16,679 bases of DNA from Candidatus Scatosoma pullistercoris (GCA_018714725.1 DVMZ01000091.1:1-16679); one strand, 5' to 3'. Shown: positions 7,694-15,874, counted from the first letter of the stretch. Numbers and translations are program-made. Notes: generated from the letters alone by a model not told the origin.

Positions 7694-7837
7694 TTTTGCA
7701 AAGCACCGGCGGGAAAATCCCGGCTTCGGGCCGCAGGGCGGAAGAGAGATTGTCTCCGTGGGAACGGCCGGGAGGGCGCGGACAGTTACGGACGGCGGAA
7801 AATCCGGGGAGAAGTAAAGGAAAACGAGGCGGAAGTT
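7694..7837 (+). other. Structured untranslated segment before the V-ATPase genes
   Basis: This 144-base gap holds several short GC-rich pairings: CGGGA/TCCCG (7710-7714 with 7718-7722), an alternative CCCG/CGGG (7719-7722 with 7727-7730) that excludes the first, and a later CGGA-AAA-TCCG hairpin just before the ribosome site. No -35/-10 pair and no hairpin plus T-run were found. It could be an RNA leader tuning ATPase expression or simply a GC-rich spacer. No known riboswitch class was recognised. Confidence 0.3.
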
Positions 7838-8158
7838 ATGACGGAAGAAATCATCAGATCGATTGCAGAGGCGGAGAGCAAAGCCGTTGAAATCAGGAAC
7901 CGCGCTTCGGAAGAAGCGGCGGCGACGGCCGCGCGTGCGGAAATCCGCGCCGCGGAGATCGAGAAGTCCTCGGAGGAGGTCTGCAAGGCCTATCGGGAAA
8001 CGCAGCTGAAAGCCGCGGAAGCCGATGCGGAAAAGGAATATCGTGCCGCATTGGCCGAAAAAGGCGAAGAGGCGAGACGGTATGCGGAGCGGCTTCTGAA
8101 AGGCACGGATATTTTCGTCAGCCGGATCGTGGGGAGGATAACGCGTGGCGATTGCTGA
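7838..8158 (+). CDS. ntpF: V-type ATPase peripheral stalk subunit (G/H, NtpF type)
   Basis: The 106-residue protein is almost entirely Ala/Glu/Arg-rich coiled coil (for example KAVEIRNRASEEAAATAARAE), the form of the short peripheral-stalk subunit of bacterial and archaeal V/A-ATPases. It pairs with subunit E to brace the A3B3 head against subunit I. Sequence identity between such coiled coils is low, so the call relies on length, composition and its first place in the operon, the same as ntpF in Enterococcus hirae. GAGG at 7826-7829, eight bases before the ATG, supports the start. Its last 14 bases overlap the ntpI start, which suggests translational coupling. Archaeal nomenclature calls it subunit H (ahaH). 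Confidence 0.85.
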   Translation: MTEEIIRSIAEAESKAVEIRNRASEEAAATAARAEIRAAEIEKSSEEVCKAYRETQLKAAEADAEKEYRAALAEKGEEARRYAERLLKGTDIFVSRIVGRITRGDC

Positions 8159-10124
8159 AATGAAAAAATTCAACCTCGTCGCCATGTCCTACGAGAGGGA
8201 TACCCTCCTGAACGCCCTGCAGAAAACGGGTGCGGTGGAGGTGAAACTGCACGGCGAAGAGGCTTATACGACGGTTCCCGCCGAAAATGCGGAGTCCCTT
8301 CGGGAATATGTCGGGCGAATGGAATCGGCGCTGGCGCTGCTGAGCGCGGCGACGGAGGAATACAACGCGCAGAACGGCATCAGATCCGGGCTTCTCAAAG
8401 ACGGGTTCGAGGTTTCTTATTCCGATTTCATGTCGGCGGGCAGCCGACGGGCGGAAACGGACGCCGTTGCGGCGCGCATTGAAACGCTTGCCGCGCAGAA
8501 ATCGGAGCTGAGCGCGCAGCTTTCCGCCGTGGAGAGAGCGATACGGGAAGCGACAGCCTATGCGGCGCTCGACATTCCTTTTTCGTCTTTTTCGGATACG
8601 GCGCACGTCTGTATCCGGCTGGGCACGGTTCCGGCTTCCGGGAAAAAGGAACTGGAACAGGCGTTGTCGGAAATTCCGCCGGCGGACTTCCGGGTGATTG
8701 CGGACGGGGAAAACTGCGTCTTTTCCGTCTTTTATCATAAATGCGTCGCTCAAGAGGCGGAGGCGGCGCTTTCTGCGGCCGGATTTTCGCCCTGTCCTTT
8801 TTCGGGCGGGGAAACGGGGGCGGAGCGCCTCGCCGCGCTGTCGGAGCAAAAACGGAAAATCCGGCACGATATACAGGCAAACGAGTATGCCATGTATGAG
8901 ATGAGCGACCGTATCCGCCCGCTGAAAGTGTATTGCGACTACCTCGGCTATCAACTGGAAAAAGCCGATCTGGCGGAAAAACTCCGCGTGACGGAACGCA
9001 CTTTTTTGCTGGAAGCGTATGTGCCCGCCGCGGCGGAAAACGCGGTGCGGGAAGCGGTGGCGTCCGTGACGGAAGCCGCGTATTTCGAGTTTTCCGACCC
9101 CGCGCCCGAAGAAACGCCGCCCACTTTGACGGAAAACAACGCGGTGGTCCGCAATTTCGAGGCGATCACCAATATGTATTCGGTGCCCAATTCCCGGGAA
9201 GTGGACCCCAACGCCGTCATGGCATTCTTTTACAGCGTGTTCATGGGTTTTATCATCGGGGACATGGGGTACGGGCTGATCATGCTTCTGTTGGGCGGAG
9301 CGGTGTATTTCCGTATCCGGGACGCGCAGAGCGGCCTGAAACGCCTGTCGGGAGTCTTTGCGATCGGCGGCATCTTTGCCGTCTTCTGGGGAATTCTGTT
9401 CAATTCGCTGTTCGGGCGGGCGCTTCCCTTCCTGCCGACCGTGATGCCCAACCCGCAGAGCGATATGTGGTCGTTCGCGGGCGTATCGGTGCCGGCCGTG
9501 CTGGTGATCAGCCTGCTGATCGGGGTGTTCCAGCTGCTTGTCGGCTATTTCTGCCGCGCCGTGCAGGAATGGCATCACGGACATTTCTGGGACGGCGTTT
9601 GCGACGGCCTGATCTGGGCGGTGTTTTCGCTGGGCGCCGGGCTGGCGATGGTCGGACTGGTGGAGGAAGCGGCGCTTCCCCTGCTGGCAAAAGCGGGCGG
9701 AATCCTCGCGGGCGGGGCGTTGGTGCTCGCCATGCTCACGGCGGGCCGGAAGGAAAAGTTCGCCGGGAAGCTCACCAAGGGGTTCGGCGCGGTGTACGGC
9801 ATCATCAATTACGCTTCGGATATATTGAGCTATGCCCGGTTGTACGGTCTCATGCTCTCGGGCGCGGTGATCGCGCAGATCGTATCCGACTACTCCATAG
9901 GCTTCATCACGGGCGGCAATCCCGCGCTTGCGGTGCTGGGCGTCGTCCTCATGCTCGTGGGGCATGCGTTCAATCTGGTGATGAATTTGCTCGGCGCGTA
10001 CATTCACGACGCGCGCCTGCAGTATGTCGAATTTTATGGCAAGTTCTTTGAGGGAGAGGGCGAGTTGTTTTCGCCGCTCGGCTCCCGCCATAAATACGTC
10101 CGCCTTTCTCCCGCGAATTTTTAA
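8145..10124 (+). CDS. ntpI: V-type ATPase subunit I (membrane stator, a-subunit homologue)
   Basis: The 659-residue protein has a cytosolic N-terminal half (to about residue 345) that binds the peripheral stalks. The C-terminal half has about eight membrane helices forming the ion half-channels. SYARL at 562-566 contains Arg565, corresponding to the essential arginine of a-subunits (SYLRL in yeast Vph1). The end carries the family block EFYGKFFEGEGELFSPL. The start is GTG at 8145, because GGGGAGG (8131-8137) is seven bases upstream; the in-frame ATG at 8160 lacks that spacing. The gene overlaps ntpF by 14 bases. Arg565 releases the ion from the K-ring carboxylate as the ring turns. Confidence 0.96.
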   Translation: MAIAEMKKFNLVAMSYERDTLLNALQKTGAVEVKLHGEEAYTTVPAENAESLREYVGRMESALALLSAATEEYNAQNGIRSGLLKDGFEVSYSDFMSAGSRRAETDAVAARIETLAAQKSELSAQLSAVERAIREATAYAALDIPFSSFSDTAHVCIRLGTVPASGKKELEQALSEIPPADFRVIADGENCVFSVFYHKCVAQEAEAALSAAGFSPCPFSGGETGAERLAALSEQKRKIRHDIQANEYAMYEMSDRIRPLKVYCDYLGYQLEKADLAEKLRVTERTFLLEAYVPAAAENAVREAVASVTEAAYFEFSDPAPEETPPTLTENNAVVRNFEAITNMYSVPNSREVDPNAVMAFFYSVFMGFIIGDMGYGLIMLLLGGAVYFRIRDAQSGLKRLSGVFAIGGIFAVFWGILFNSLFGRALPFLPTVMPNPQSDMWSFAGVSVPAVLVISLLIGVFQLLVGYFCRAVQEWHHGHFWDGVCDGLIWAVFSLGAGLAMVGLVEEAALPLLAKAGGILAGGALVLAMLTAGRKEKFAGKLTKGFGAVYGIINYASDILSYARLYGLMLSGAVIAQIVSDYSIGFITGGNPALAVLGVVLMLVGHAFNLVMNLLGAYIHDARLQYVEFYGKFFEGEGELFSPLGSRHKYVRLSPANF

Positions 10125-10282
10125 TCGCCGCGGAAGCGGAAAAGCGGGAAATCGGCTGTACAAAGTCCCGGCCGGGAAACCGGCAACATCGGGAAATTAA
10201 AAAATCGGAAAGATAAAAAGCCGGACGGAGCAATTTCCGGCCGGTCGGCAAAAAAGAAACAAATTTCGGAGGATATTCAGTC
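10125..10282 (+). other. Longest gap inside the ATPase operon, upstream of ntpK
   Basis: This 158-base gap precedes the one subunit needed in about ten copies per complex, while most other junctions in the operon are short or overlapping. It contains a GNRA-type hairpin, GCCGG-GAAA-CCGGC (10171-10184). A second hairpin of nine pairs with one mismatch spans 10220-10245 (GCCGG/CCGGT outer, CGGA/TCCG inner). An A-rich stretch and a strong CGGAGGA (10267-10273) lie nine bases before the ATG. No T-run follows either hairpin and no convincing promoter was seen. A role in raising ntpK translation or in mRNA processing is inferred. Confidence 0.5.
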
Positions 10283-10735
10283 ATGATTACAACAGGGTAT
10301 GCCATTGCTATGGCGGGAATCGCACTTTGCGTGCTGCTTTGCGGCATCGGCTCCTGCGTCGGCCTTTTCAAGACGGGCAGCGCCGCGGCGGGAGTGCTCG
10401 GGGAAGAGCCCAAGAAGTTCGGAAAAGTGATGGTGCTGGTGCTGTTGCCCGCCACGCAGGGGATTTACGGATTCATCATCGGAATCATTGCGTCCGGCAA
10501 ACTGGGCGCGGACATGGTGACGGCGCAGGGCTGGGCCATTTTCGGCGCCGTGCTGCCGATGGCGATTTCCGGCCTTGTTTCCGGTATTTTCCAGGGCAAA
10601 TCGGCGGTCAACTGTATCTATGCGGTGGGCAAGCAGGATTCTCTGTCCGGTAAACTTATTCTCTATCCCGGTATGATCGAGTTTTACGCCATTCTCGGCC
10701 TCATCATCTCCATCATGCTGGTAGGCGCGATCTGA
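10283..10735 (+). CDS. ntpK: V-type ATPase subunit K (rotor-ring proteolipid)
   Basis: The 150-residue protein has four membrane helices formed by a duplicated hairpin, like the 16-kDa proteolipid of Enterococcus hirae (156 residues). The ring of these subunits carries ions across the membrane. The ion site is readable: LPATQGIY (55-62) gives Leu55, Thr58, Gln59 and Tyr62; FQGK gives Gln104; MIEFYAILG gives Glu133. These correspond to Leu61, Thr64, Gln65, Tyr68, Gln110 and Glu139 of E. hirae NtpK (recalled positions), all shifted by six. This set binds Na+, so a sodium-coupled enzyme is predicted. Only the second hairpin keeps a carboxylate, as in other V-type proteolipids. The gene follows the long structured gap; subunit E begins 10 bases later. 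Confidence 0.97.
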   Translation: MITTGYAIAMAGIALCVLLCGIGSCVGLFKTGSAAAGVLGEEPKKFGKVMVLVLLPATQGIYGFIIGIIASGKLGADMVTAQGWAIFGAVLPMAISGLVSGIFQGKSAVNCIYAVGKQDSLSGKLILYPGMIEFYAILGLIISIMLVGAI

Positions 10736-10744
10736 GGAATTGCC

Positions 10745-11320
10745 ATGAGCAAGGAAGCGATTGTGGAACGCATACTCTCCGACGCGAACGCGGAAGCGGA
10801 AGCGATCGCCCGGGAGGCGGAGGAAAAAGCCGCGGCGGTGATCGCGGCGGCTTCTTCGCGCGCCGAAAAGGGGCGCAGGGATTCGGAGGCGGAGGTGAAG
10901 GTGCGCGCGGAGGACATCTTTGCCCGCAAAGCCGCCGCCGCCCGTCTGGACGCCGCGAAACTTCTGCTCGCCGAAAAACGCCGGGTGATCGACGGAATTT
11001 ACGCCGCCGCGCTCCGGCGGTTGCAGGCGCTCGGCGAAGAGGAGTGCCTGGCGCTGACCTCCCGCCTGTTGAAAGAGTATGCGGAGGAAGGGGACGAAAT
11101 CGTCTTTGCGGTGGGGTACCCCTATGCCGCCGCGGCGGCAAAGCTGCCCGTGGTGGCCGAAAAGAAGCTGACAATTTCCCCCGTCGGCGCGGACATTGAC
11201 GGCGGATTTCTTCTCCGCGGCAGAATCAGCGACAAGGACTTGTCTTACGGCACTCTTCTGGCCGCGGACCGGGACGCTCATCAGGCGGAAATTGCCGCGG
11301 AACTCTTCAAGGACAGGTAA
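10745..11320 (+). CDS. ntpE: V-type ATPase subunit E (peripheral stalk)
   Basis: The 191-residue subunit has an N-terminal Ala/Glu-rich coiled coil (residues 1 to about 100, starting VERILSDANAEAEAIA). A globular C-terminal domain ends in the family block GGFLLRG..., then AEIAAELFKD. It pairs with the short coiled-coil subunit encoded at 7838 to form the stalks that hold the catalytic head against rotation. Its first 40 residues resemble that partner in composition, as expected for heterodimeric stalk helices. GAGGAA (10734-10739) overlaps the ntpK stop codon and lies five bases before the ATG, so translation of K and E is likely coupled. Confidence 0.93.
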   Translation: MSKEAIVERILSDANAEAEAIAREAEEKAAAVIAAASSRAEKGRRDSEAEVKVRAEDIFARKAAAARLDAAKLLLAEKRRVIDGIYAAALRRLQALGEEECLALTSRLLKEYAEEGDEIVFAVGYPYAAAAAKLPVVAEKKLTISPVGADIDGGFLLRGRISDKDLSYGTLLAADRDAHQAEIAAELFKDR

Positions 11321-11326
11321 AAGGAT

Positions 11327-12295
11327 ATGGGCAGGGACGTGATCTACACCAACGGAATCATTGCCGCCCGCGAAAAATATTTCCTCGGCGGAAAACTTTC
11401 TCGCCTGTGCGAAAGCACGCCGGAAGAGGCGTTCCGGATTCTGTCGGAGAGCGGTTACGGCCGCGGTTCGGCCGCGGAATCGGCCGCTGATTTTGAGGAA
11501 ATGGCGTTGGCGGAGGAACGCGCGCTGGATGAGTTTATCCGCGAATACGCCCCCTCCGGCGCCGAACGGGACTATCTCTTGTCCCCGCGGGATTTTCACA
11601 ACGCAAAATCCCTTCTCAAAGCGGCGTATCTTCACGCCGACGCGGAAAAAATGCTCGCGCCGGAAGGGTTGATTTCCGTCCGCGAACTTTCCGAGGCCGT
11701 TTCGGCGGGCAATTTTTCCCGGCCTGGGAAGGAACTCGGGGCGGCGCTTGAAGAAGGCGCGGCGGCTCTTGAACAGGGCGGCGCCTCGGGCGCGGAGATC
11801 GGCGGAATTTTTGAAAGGGCGATGTTCCGGCATCTCGCGGCGGCGGTTTCCCGAAACGGAGTTCTGAAAAAACTGCTCGCCGGGCGGGCGGACCGGCTGA
11901 ATATTCTGACGGCGATGCGCGCTTCCAATCAGGCGCAGGCGGAAACGCAGTATGTGGAAGGGGGCAGGCTGACCAAAAAACAGCTGGCCGGTCTATTCGG
12001 TACGGACTCTGAAAAAGCCGCGCACAGCCTGGACGGCACGCCGTACGCGGCGTTCGTCGGGAAATGCTTTGCGGCGAAGTCGGCGGGTCTGCCGCTGACG
12101 GAGGCGGAGCGGGAAGCGGCGTCCTTCGAGACGGAATTTTTCGCCGCCGGGAAATACGATCTGGAACGCAACCAGCCTTTTCTCTATTATGTCTTTCGCC
12201 GCCGGGCGGAAAACGCCAACGTGCGGATCGTGTTTGTCTGCCTGCAGGCGGGCATGCGGGAAGGAGAGATTAAAAAGCGCCTCCGGGCGATGTGA
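11327..12295 (+). CDS. ntpC: V-type ATPase subunit C (central-stalk adaptor, d-subunit homologue)
   Basis: The 322-residue, helix-rich soluble protein sits on the K ring as a funnel that receives the D/F shaft and transmits rotation. The start fits the family: YTNGIIAAREKYFLGGKLSRL is followed by a region like EEAFRILSESGYG. The segment about LNILTAMRASNQAQ (residues near 195) resembles the conserved Leu/Asn-rich helix in the second repeat. GGACAGG (11311-11317), nine bases upstream and overlapping the end of ntpE, serves as ribosome site. The next gene starts nine bases after the stop. Confidence 0.9.
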   Translation: MGRDVIYTNGIIAAREKYFLGGKLSRLCESTPEEAFRILSESGYGRGSAAESAADFEEMALAEERALDEFIREYAPSGAERDYLLSPRDFHNAKSLLKAAYLHADAEKMLAPEGLISVRELSEAVSAGNFSRPGKELGAALEEGAAALEQGGASGAEIGGIFERAMFRHLAAAVSRNGVLKKLLAGRADRLNILTAMRASNQAQAETQYVEGGRLTKKQLAGLFGTDSEKAAHSLDGTPYAAFVGKCFAAKSAGLPLTEAEREAASFETEFFAAGKYDLERNQPFLYYVFRRRAENANVRIVFVCLQAGMREGEIKKRLRAM

Positions 12296-12304
12296 GGAGG
12301 GAGT

Positions 12305-12658
12305 ATGACCGGTAAGACGGCGATCGTCGGAGACGGCGACAGCATCATGGTGTTCAAGGCGGCGGGCGTCGACGCTTTTCCCGCGGAAAACGAAAAAAAG
12401 GCGCGCGAGGTCCTGCGCAGAATCGCCAAAGACTATCAGATCATTTTTCTCACGGAAGAACTGGCGCGGCCGCTGGAAGAGTTCCTCAAACGTTTCGACG
12501 AGGAACTGTATCCGGTGGTGCTCAGCATTCCTTCGGGAAAGGGGAGCACGGGATACGGGGACGAACTGCTCCGTCGGGCGATGGAGCGCGCGCTGGGCGT
12601 GGATATTCTCTTTCACAAAGACGGCGGGAAAGACGGCGGAAAGGAGAACGGAAGATAG
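12305..12658 (+). CDS. ntpG: V-type ATPase subunit F (rotor-shaft regulator, NtpG type)
   Basis: The 117-residue protein has the Rossmann-like start of subunit F (AIVGDGDSIMVFKAAGV). It also has the family block IPSGKGSTGYGDELLRR...ALGVDIL near residues 77-102. It binds the middle of subunit D in the central shaft and can modulate ATPase activity. The name ntpG follows E. hirae; many annotations use atpF or subunit F. AGGAGG (12295-12300), overlapping the ntpC stop, is four bases before the ATG. An unusual low-complexity tail (KDGGKDGGKENGR) follows the fold and is probably disordered. Confidence 0.93.
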   Translation: MTGKTAIVGDGDSIMVFKAAGVDAFPAENEKKAREVLRRIAKDYQIIFLTEELARPLEEFLKRFDEELYPVVLSIPSGKGSTGYGDELLRRAMERALGVDILFHKDGGKDGGKENGR

Positions 12659-12659
12659 G

Positions 12660-12679
12660 CGGCGCCGTGGTTTGCGCCG
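12660..12679 (+). other. Small intercistronic hairpin before ntpA
   Basis: CGGCGC (12660-12665) pairs with GCGCCG (12674-12679) over six bases around an 8-base loop, directly after the ntpG stop. No T-run follows. It is the only structured element in the 71-base gap before ntpA. It may affect mRNA processing or ntpA translation, but short GC-rich hairpins are expected by chance in this genome. Confidence 0.3.
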
Positions 12680-12729
12680 GGTTATGACGTTGCAAGGTAT
12701 AAAGACTGACAGGAGTGAGGACAGCATAC

Positions 12730-14496
12730 ATGGCAGGTAAGACAGTAAAAATTTCCGGGCCGCTGATCGTTGCGGAGGGCATGGCGGATTCGAGAATGTA
12801 CGACGTCGTGCGGGTTTCGGAAAAGGGACTCATCGGCGAAATCATCGAGCTGCGCGGCGACAAAGCGTCCATACAGGTATACGAGGAAACGTCCGGACTG
12901 GGGCCGGGAGAGGAGGTCTATTCGACGGGCGAGCCGCTCTCTGCGGAGCTTGCGCCCGGGCTGATCACGGGCATTTTCGACGGCATTCAGAGGCCTTTGA
13001 CCACCCTCTATTTCAAGTATGGCGACCGGATTTCCCGCGGCGTTTCCGTCAACAATCTCGACCGGGAAAAGAAATGGCATTTCACGCCGAAGGTCCGGGT
13101 GGGCGACATGGTGGACGAAGGGGACGTGCTGGGCGTCGTGCCCGAGACGGAGATCGTCGAACACAGAATCATGGTCCCCAACGGCGTCCGGGGGAAAGTG
13201 GTGTCCGTATCGGAAGGGGAATTCACCATCGAGGAAACGGTGGCGGTCATCGCCACGGAAGCGGGCGACCGCCCCGTCTGTATGCTCCGGAAATGGCCTG
13301 TGCGCAAGGGTCGGCCGTACCGGGAAAAGCTCTCGCCCGACCGCCCCATGGTGACGGGTCAGCGGGTCATCGACACGCTGTTTCCCATTGCGAAAGGGGG
13401 CGTGGCCGCCGTGCCCGGTCCGTTCGGAAGCGGTAAAACGGTCGTCCAGCACCAGCTGGCGAAATGGGCGGACGCGGACATCATCGTCTACGTCGGCTGC
13501 GGCGAGCGCGGCAACGAGATGACGGACGTGCTCAATGAATTTCCCGAGCTCAAAGATCCCGCGACGGGCGAGCCGCTCATGAAGCGCACGGTTCTCATCG
13601 CAAACACTTCGGATATGCCGGTGGCGGCGCGCGAAGCGTCCATTTACACGGGCATCACGATCGCGGAATATTTTCGCGACATGGGCTACAACGTGGCGAT
13701 CATGGCGGATTCCACTTCCCGCTGGGCGGAAGCGCTCCGCGAAATGAGCGGCCGTCTGGAAGAAATGCCGGGCGACGAAGGGTATCCCGCCTATCTTTCC
13801 AGCCGTCTGGCGGAATTTTACGAGCGCGCGGGGATCGTGAAGATTCTGGGCGCGGGAAACCGTACGGGCTCGGTCACGGCCATCGGCGCCGTGTCTCCTC
13901 CCGGCGGCGACCTGAGCGAACCCGTCTCGCAGGCGACCCTCCGCATCGTCAAAGTGTTCTGGGGGCTGAGCGCTTCGCTCGCTTACAGGCGGCATTTCCC
14001 CGCCATCGACTGGCTGATCAGCTATTCGCTGTACGCGGACAAGATGAAGGACTGGTATGACGAAAACGTCGGGCGGGATTTCTTCCGCTATCGCCAGTTC
14101 GTCATGACGATTCTGCAGGAAGAGGCGGCGCTGGACGAAATCGTGCGCCTGGTCGGCATGGACGCGCTGTCCTCCAAGGACCGGCTTACCATGGAAACCG
14201 CGAAGATCATCCGCGAGGACTACCTGCACCAGAACGCATTCCACGACGTCGATACCTATACGTCGATGCGCAAGCAGTTTTTGATGCTCCGGCTGATTTA
14301 CGAATTCAACCGGCTGGCAGGGGAGGCGATTGCCGAATATGCCGATCTCGACGACATTCTCGCTTGTCCCTGCAAGGAAAAGATCGGCCGTGCGAAATAT
14401 ATTCCCGAGGAAAATATCGCCGAGTTCGACGGGATTTTCCGGGAGATGAATACCGAGCTGAAAGCGCTCGCGGCGGGAGGCGGCGAAGATGTTTAA
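12730..14496 (+). CDS. ntpA: V-type ATPase catalytic subunit A
   Basis: Three copies of this 588-residue protein alternate with subunit B in the head and hydrolyse or make ATP at their interfaces. The Walker A motif GPFGSGKT is at 230-237 (Lys236). The catalytic glutamate is Glu259 in the GERGNEM block. The insertion typical of A subunits (about 110-200) separates the N-terminal barrel from the nucleotide domain. STSRWAEALREMSGRLEEMPG and the AVSPPGGD-type loop are also family blocks. E. hirae NtpA is 593 residues with Lys238 and Glu261. The ATG at 12730 is chosen because GAGGA (12717-12721) lies eight bases upstream and the product begins like other NtpA proteins; GTG at 12715 would overlap the ribosome site. 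The last eight bases overlap ntpB. Confidence 0.98.
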   Translation: MAGKTVKISGPLIVAEGMADSRMYDVVRVSEKGLIGEIIELRGDKASIQVYEETSGLGPGEEVYSTGEPLSAELAPGLITGIFDGIQRPLTTLYFKYGDRISRGVSVNNLDREKKWHFTPKVRVGDMVDEGDVLGVVPETEIVEHRIMVPNGVRGKVVSVSEGEFTIEETVAVIATEAGDRPVCMLRKWPVRKGRPYREKLSPDRPMVTGQRVIDTLFPIAKGGVAAVPGPFGSGKTVVQHQLAKWADADIIVYVGCGERGNEMTDVLNEFPELKDPATGEPLMKRTVLIANTSDMPVAAREASIYTGITIAEYFRDMGYNVAIMADSTSRWAEALREMSGRLEEMPGDEGYPAYLSSRLAEFYERAGIVKILGAGNRTGSVTAIGAVSPPGGDLSEPVSQATLRIVKVFWGLSASLAYRRHFPAIDWLISYSLYADKMKDWYDENVGRDFFRYRQFVMTILQEEAALDEIVRLVGMDALSSKDRLTMETAKIIREDYLHQNAFHDVDTYTSMRKQFLMLRLIYEFNRLAGEAIAEYADLDDILACPCKEKIGRAKYIPEENIAEFDGIFREMNTELKALAAGGGEDV

Positions 14497-15871
14497 GGAA
14501 TACAAGACGATCCGTGAAGTGGTCGGGCCTCTGATGCTCGTCGAAGGCGTCGAGGGGGTCAAATACAACGAACTGGTGGACATCATCGGCAAAGACGGAA
14601 TCCGCCGCGGGAAAGTGCTGGAAATCAACCGCGACAAAGCGGTGGTGCAGCTGTTTGAAAATTCGCAGGGGCTCCGCATTTCCGAATCCAAAGCCCGCTT
14701 TCTGGGCCACAGCCAGGAACTTGCCGTATCCAAAGACATGCTCGGCCGGGTGTTCGACGGCATGGGCAATCCCCGGGACGGCGGTGCGCCCGTCATTCCC
14801 GAGAAAAAGATGGACATCAACGGCGAGCCCATCAATCCCGCCGCCCGCGACTATCCCGACGAGTTTATTCAGACGGGGATTTCCGCCATCGACGGGCTGA
14901 ATACGCTGGTCCGCGGCCAGAAACTGCCCGTGTTTTCGATGAGCGGTCTGCCGCACGCCGAACTCGCCGCGCAGATTGCTCGGCAGGCGAAAGTCCGGGG
15001 CGGCGACAGCAAATTCGCCGTCGTGTTCGCCGCAATCGGCATTACGTTTGAAGAGGCGCAGTATTTCGTGGACGATTTCCGCAAGACGGGCGCAATCGAG
15101 CGTACGGTGCTGTTCACCAACCTCGCCAACGACCCCGCGGTGGAGCGTATCGCCACGCCGCGTATGGCGCTCACCTGCGCGGAATATCTCGCTTTCGATC
15201 TCGGCATGCACGTCCTCGTCATCATGACGGACATCACCAATTACGCGGAAGCGCTGCGCGAAGTCTCGGCGGCGCGCAGGGAAGTGCCGGGCCGCCGCGG
15301 CTATCCCGGTTATCTCTATACAGACCTGGCGTCTTTGTACGAGCGCGCGGGCAGAATCCGGGGCAGAGAAGGCTCGATCACGCAGATTCCCATCCTCACC
15401 ATGCCCGAGGACGACAAGACGCACCCAATTCCCGACCTCACCGGCTATATCACCGAGGGGCAGATCATTCTTTCGCGCGATCTTTATAAAAAGGGCGTCA
15501 ACCCGCCCGTGGACGTCCTGCCCTCTCTCTCCCGTCTCAAGGATAAGGGGATCGGCAAAGGCAAGACAAGGGAAGATCATGCGGATACGATGAACCAGCT
15601 GTTCGCGGCGTACGCGCGGGGCAAGGAGAGCAAGGAACTTTCCGCCATTCTCGGCGAAGCCGCGCTTTCCGACACCGATAAGCTGTATGCGAAATTTGCC
15701 GAGGAGTTTGAAAAGGAATATGTAAACCAGGGCTTCGGCGCCAACAGAACGATCGAGGAAACCCTTGATCTCGGCTGGAAACTGCTTCGTATTTTGCCGA
15801 AAGGCGAGTTGAAACGTATCCGTCAGGAGTATATCGACAAATACCTGGGTGCTTCGGATTCAGAGGAATAA
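14489..15871 (+). CDS. ntpB: V-type ATPase regulatory/nucleotide-interface subunit B
   Basis: The 460-residue B subunit completes the A3B3 head. The normal P-loop is replaced by SGLPH (152-156), the standard degenerate form, so it does not itself catalyse hydrolysis. The arginine finger is Arg349 in PSLSRLKDKGIGKGKTR; it reaches into the neighbouring A site (Arg350 in E. hirae). ITNYAEALREVSAARREVPG and GRRGYPGYLYTDL are further family blocks. The start ATG lies within the last codons of ntpA (8-base overlap), a sign of coupled translation that helps keep A and B equal. The length matches E. hirae NtpB (458). Confidence 0.98.
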   Translation: MFKEYKTIREVVGPLMLVEGVEGVKYNELVDIIGKDGIRRGKVLEINRDKAVVQLFENSQGLRISESKARFLGHSQELAVSKDMLGRVFDGMGNPRDGGAPVIPEKKMDINGEPINPAARDYPDEFIQTGISAIDGLNTLVRGQKLPVFSMSGLPHAELAAQIARQAKVRGGDSKFAVVFAAIGITFEEAQYFVDDFRKTGAIERTVLFTNLANDPAVERIATPRMALTCAEYLAFDLGMHVLVIMTDITNYAEALREVSAARREVPGRRGYPGYLYTDLASLYERAGRIRGREGSITQIPILTMPEDDKTHPIPDLTGYITEGQIILSRDLYKKGVNPPVDVLPSLSRLKDKGIGKGKTREDHADTMNQLFAAYARGKESKELSAILGEAALSDTDKLYAKFAEEFEKEYVNQGFGANRTIEETLDLGWKLLRILPKGELKRIRQEYIDKYLGASDSEE

Positions 15872-15874
15872 TCA

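Noticed and set aside
10220..10245. Hairpin before ntpK read as a terminator
   Set aside because: On the + strand no T-run follows. On the minus strand a T-rich stretch does follow, but there is no minus-strand gene to terminate.
12672..12703. Possible promoter before ntpA (TTGCGC ... TATAAA)
   Set aside because: The spacer is 20 bases and both boxes are imperfect, so it does not meet a reasonable standard for a sigma-A promoter.
12715..12729. GTG start at 12715 for ntpA
   Set aside because: It falls within the AGGAGTGAGGA ribosome-site region and adds five residues not typical of the family. The ATG at 12730 has GAGGA at eight bases.
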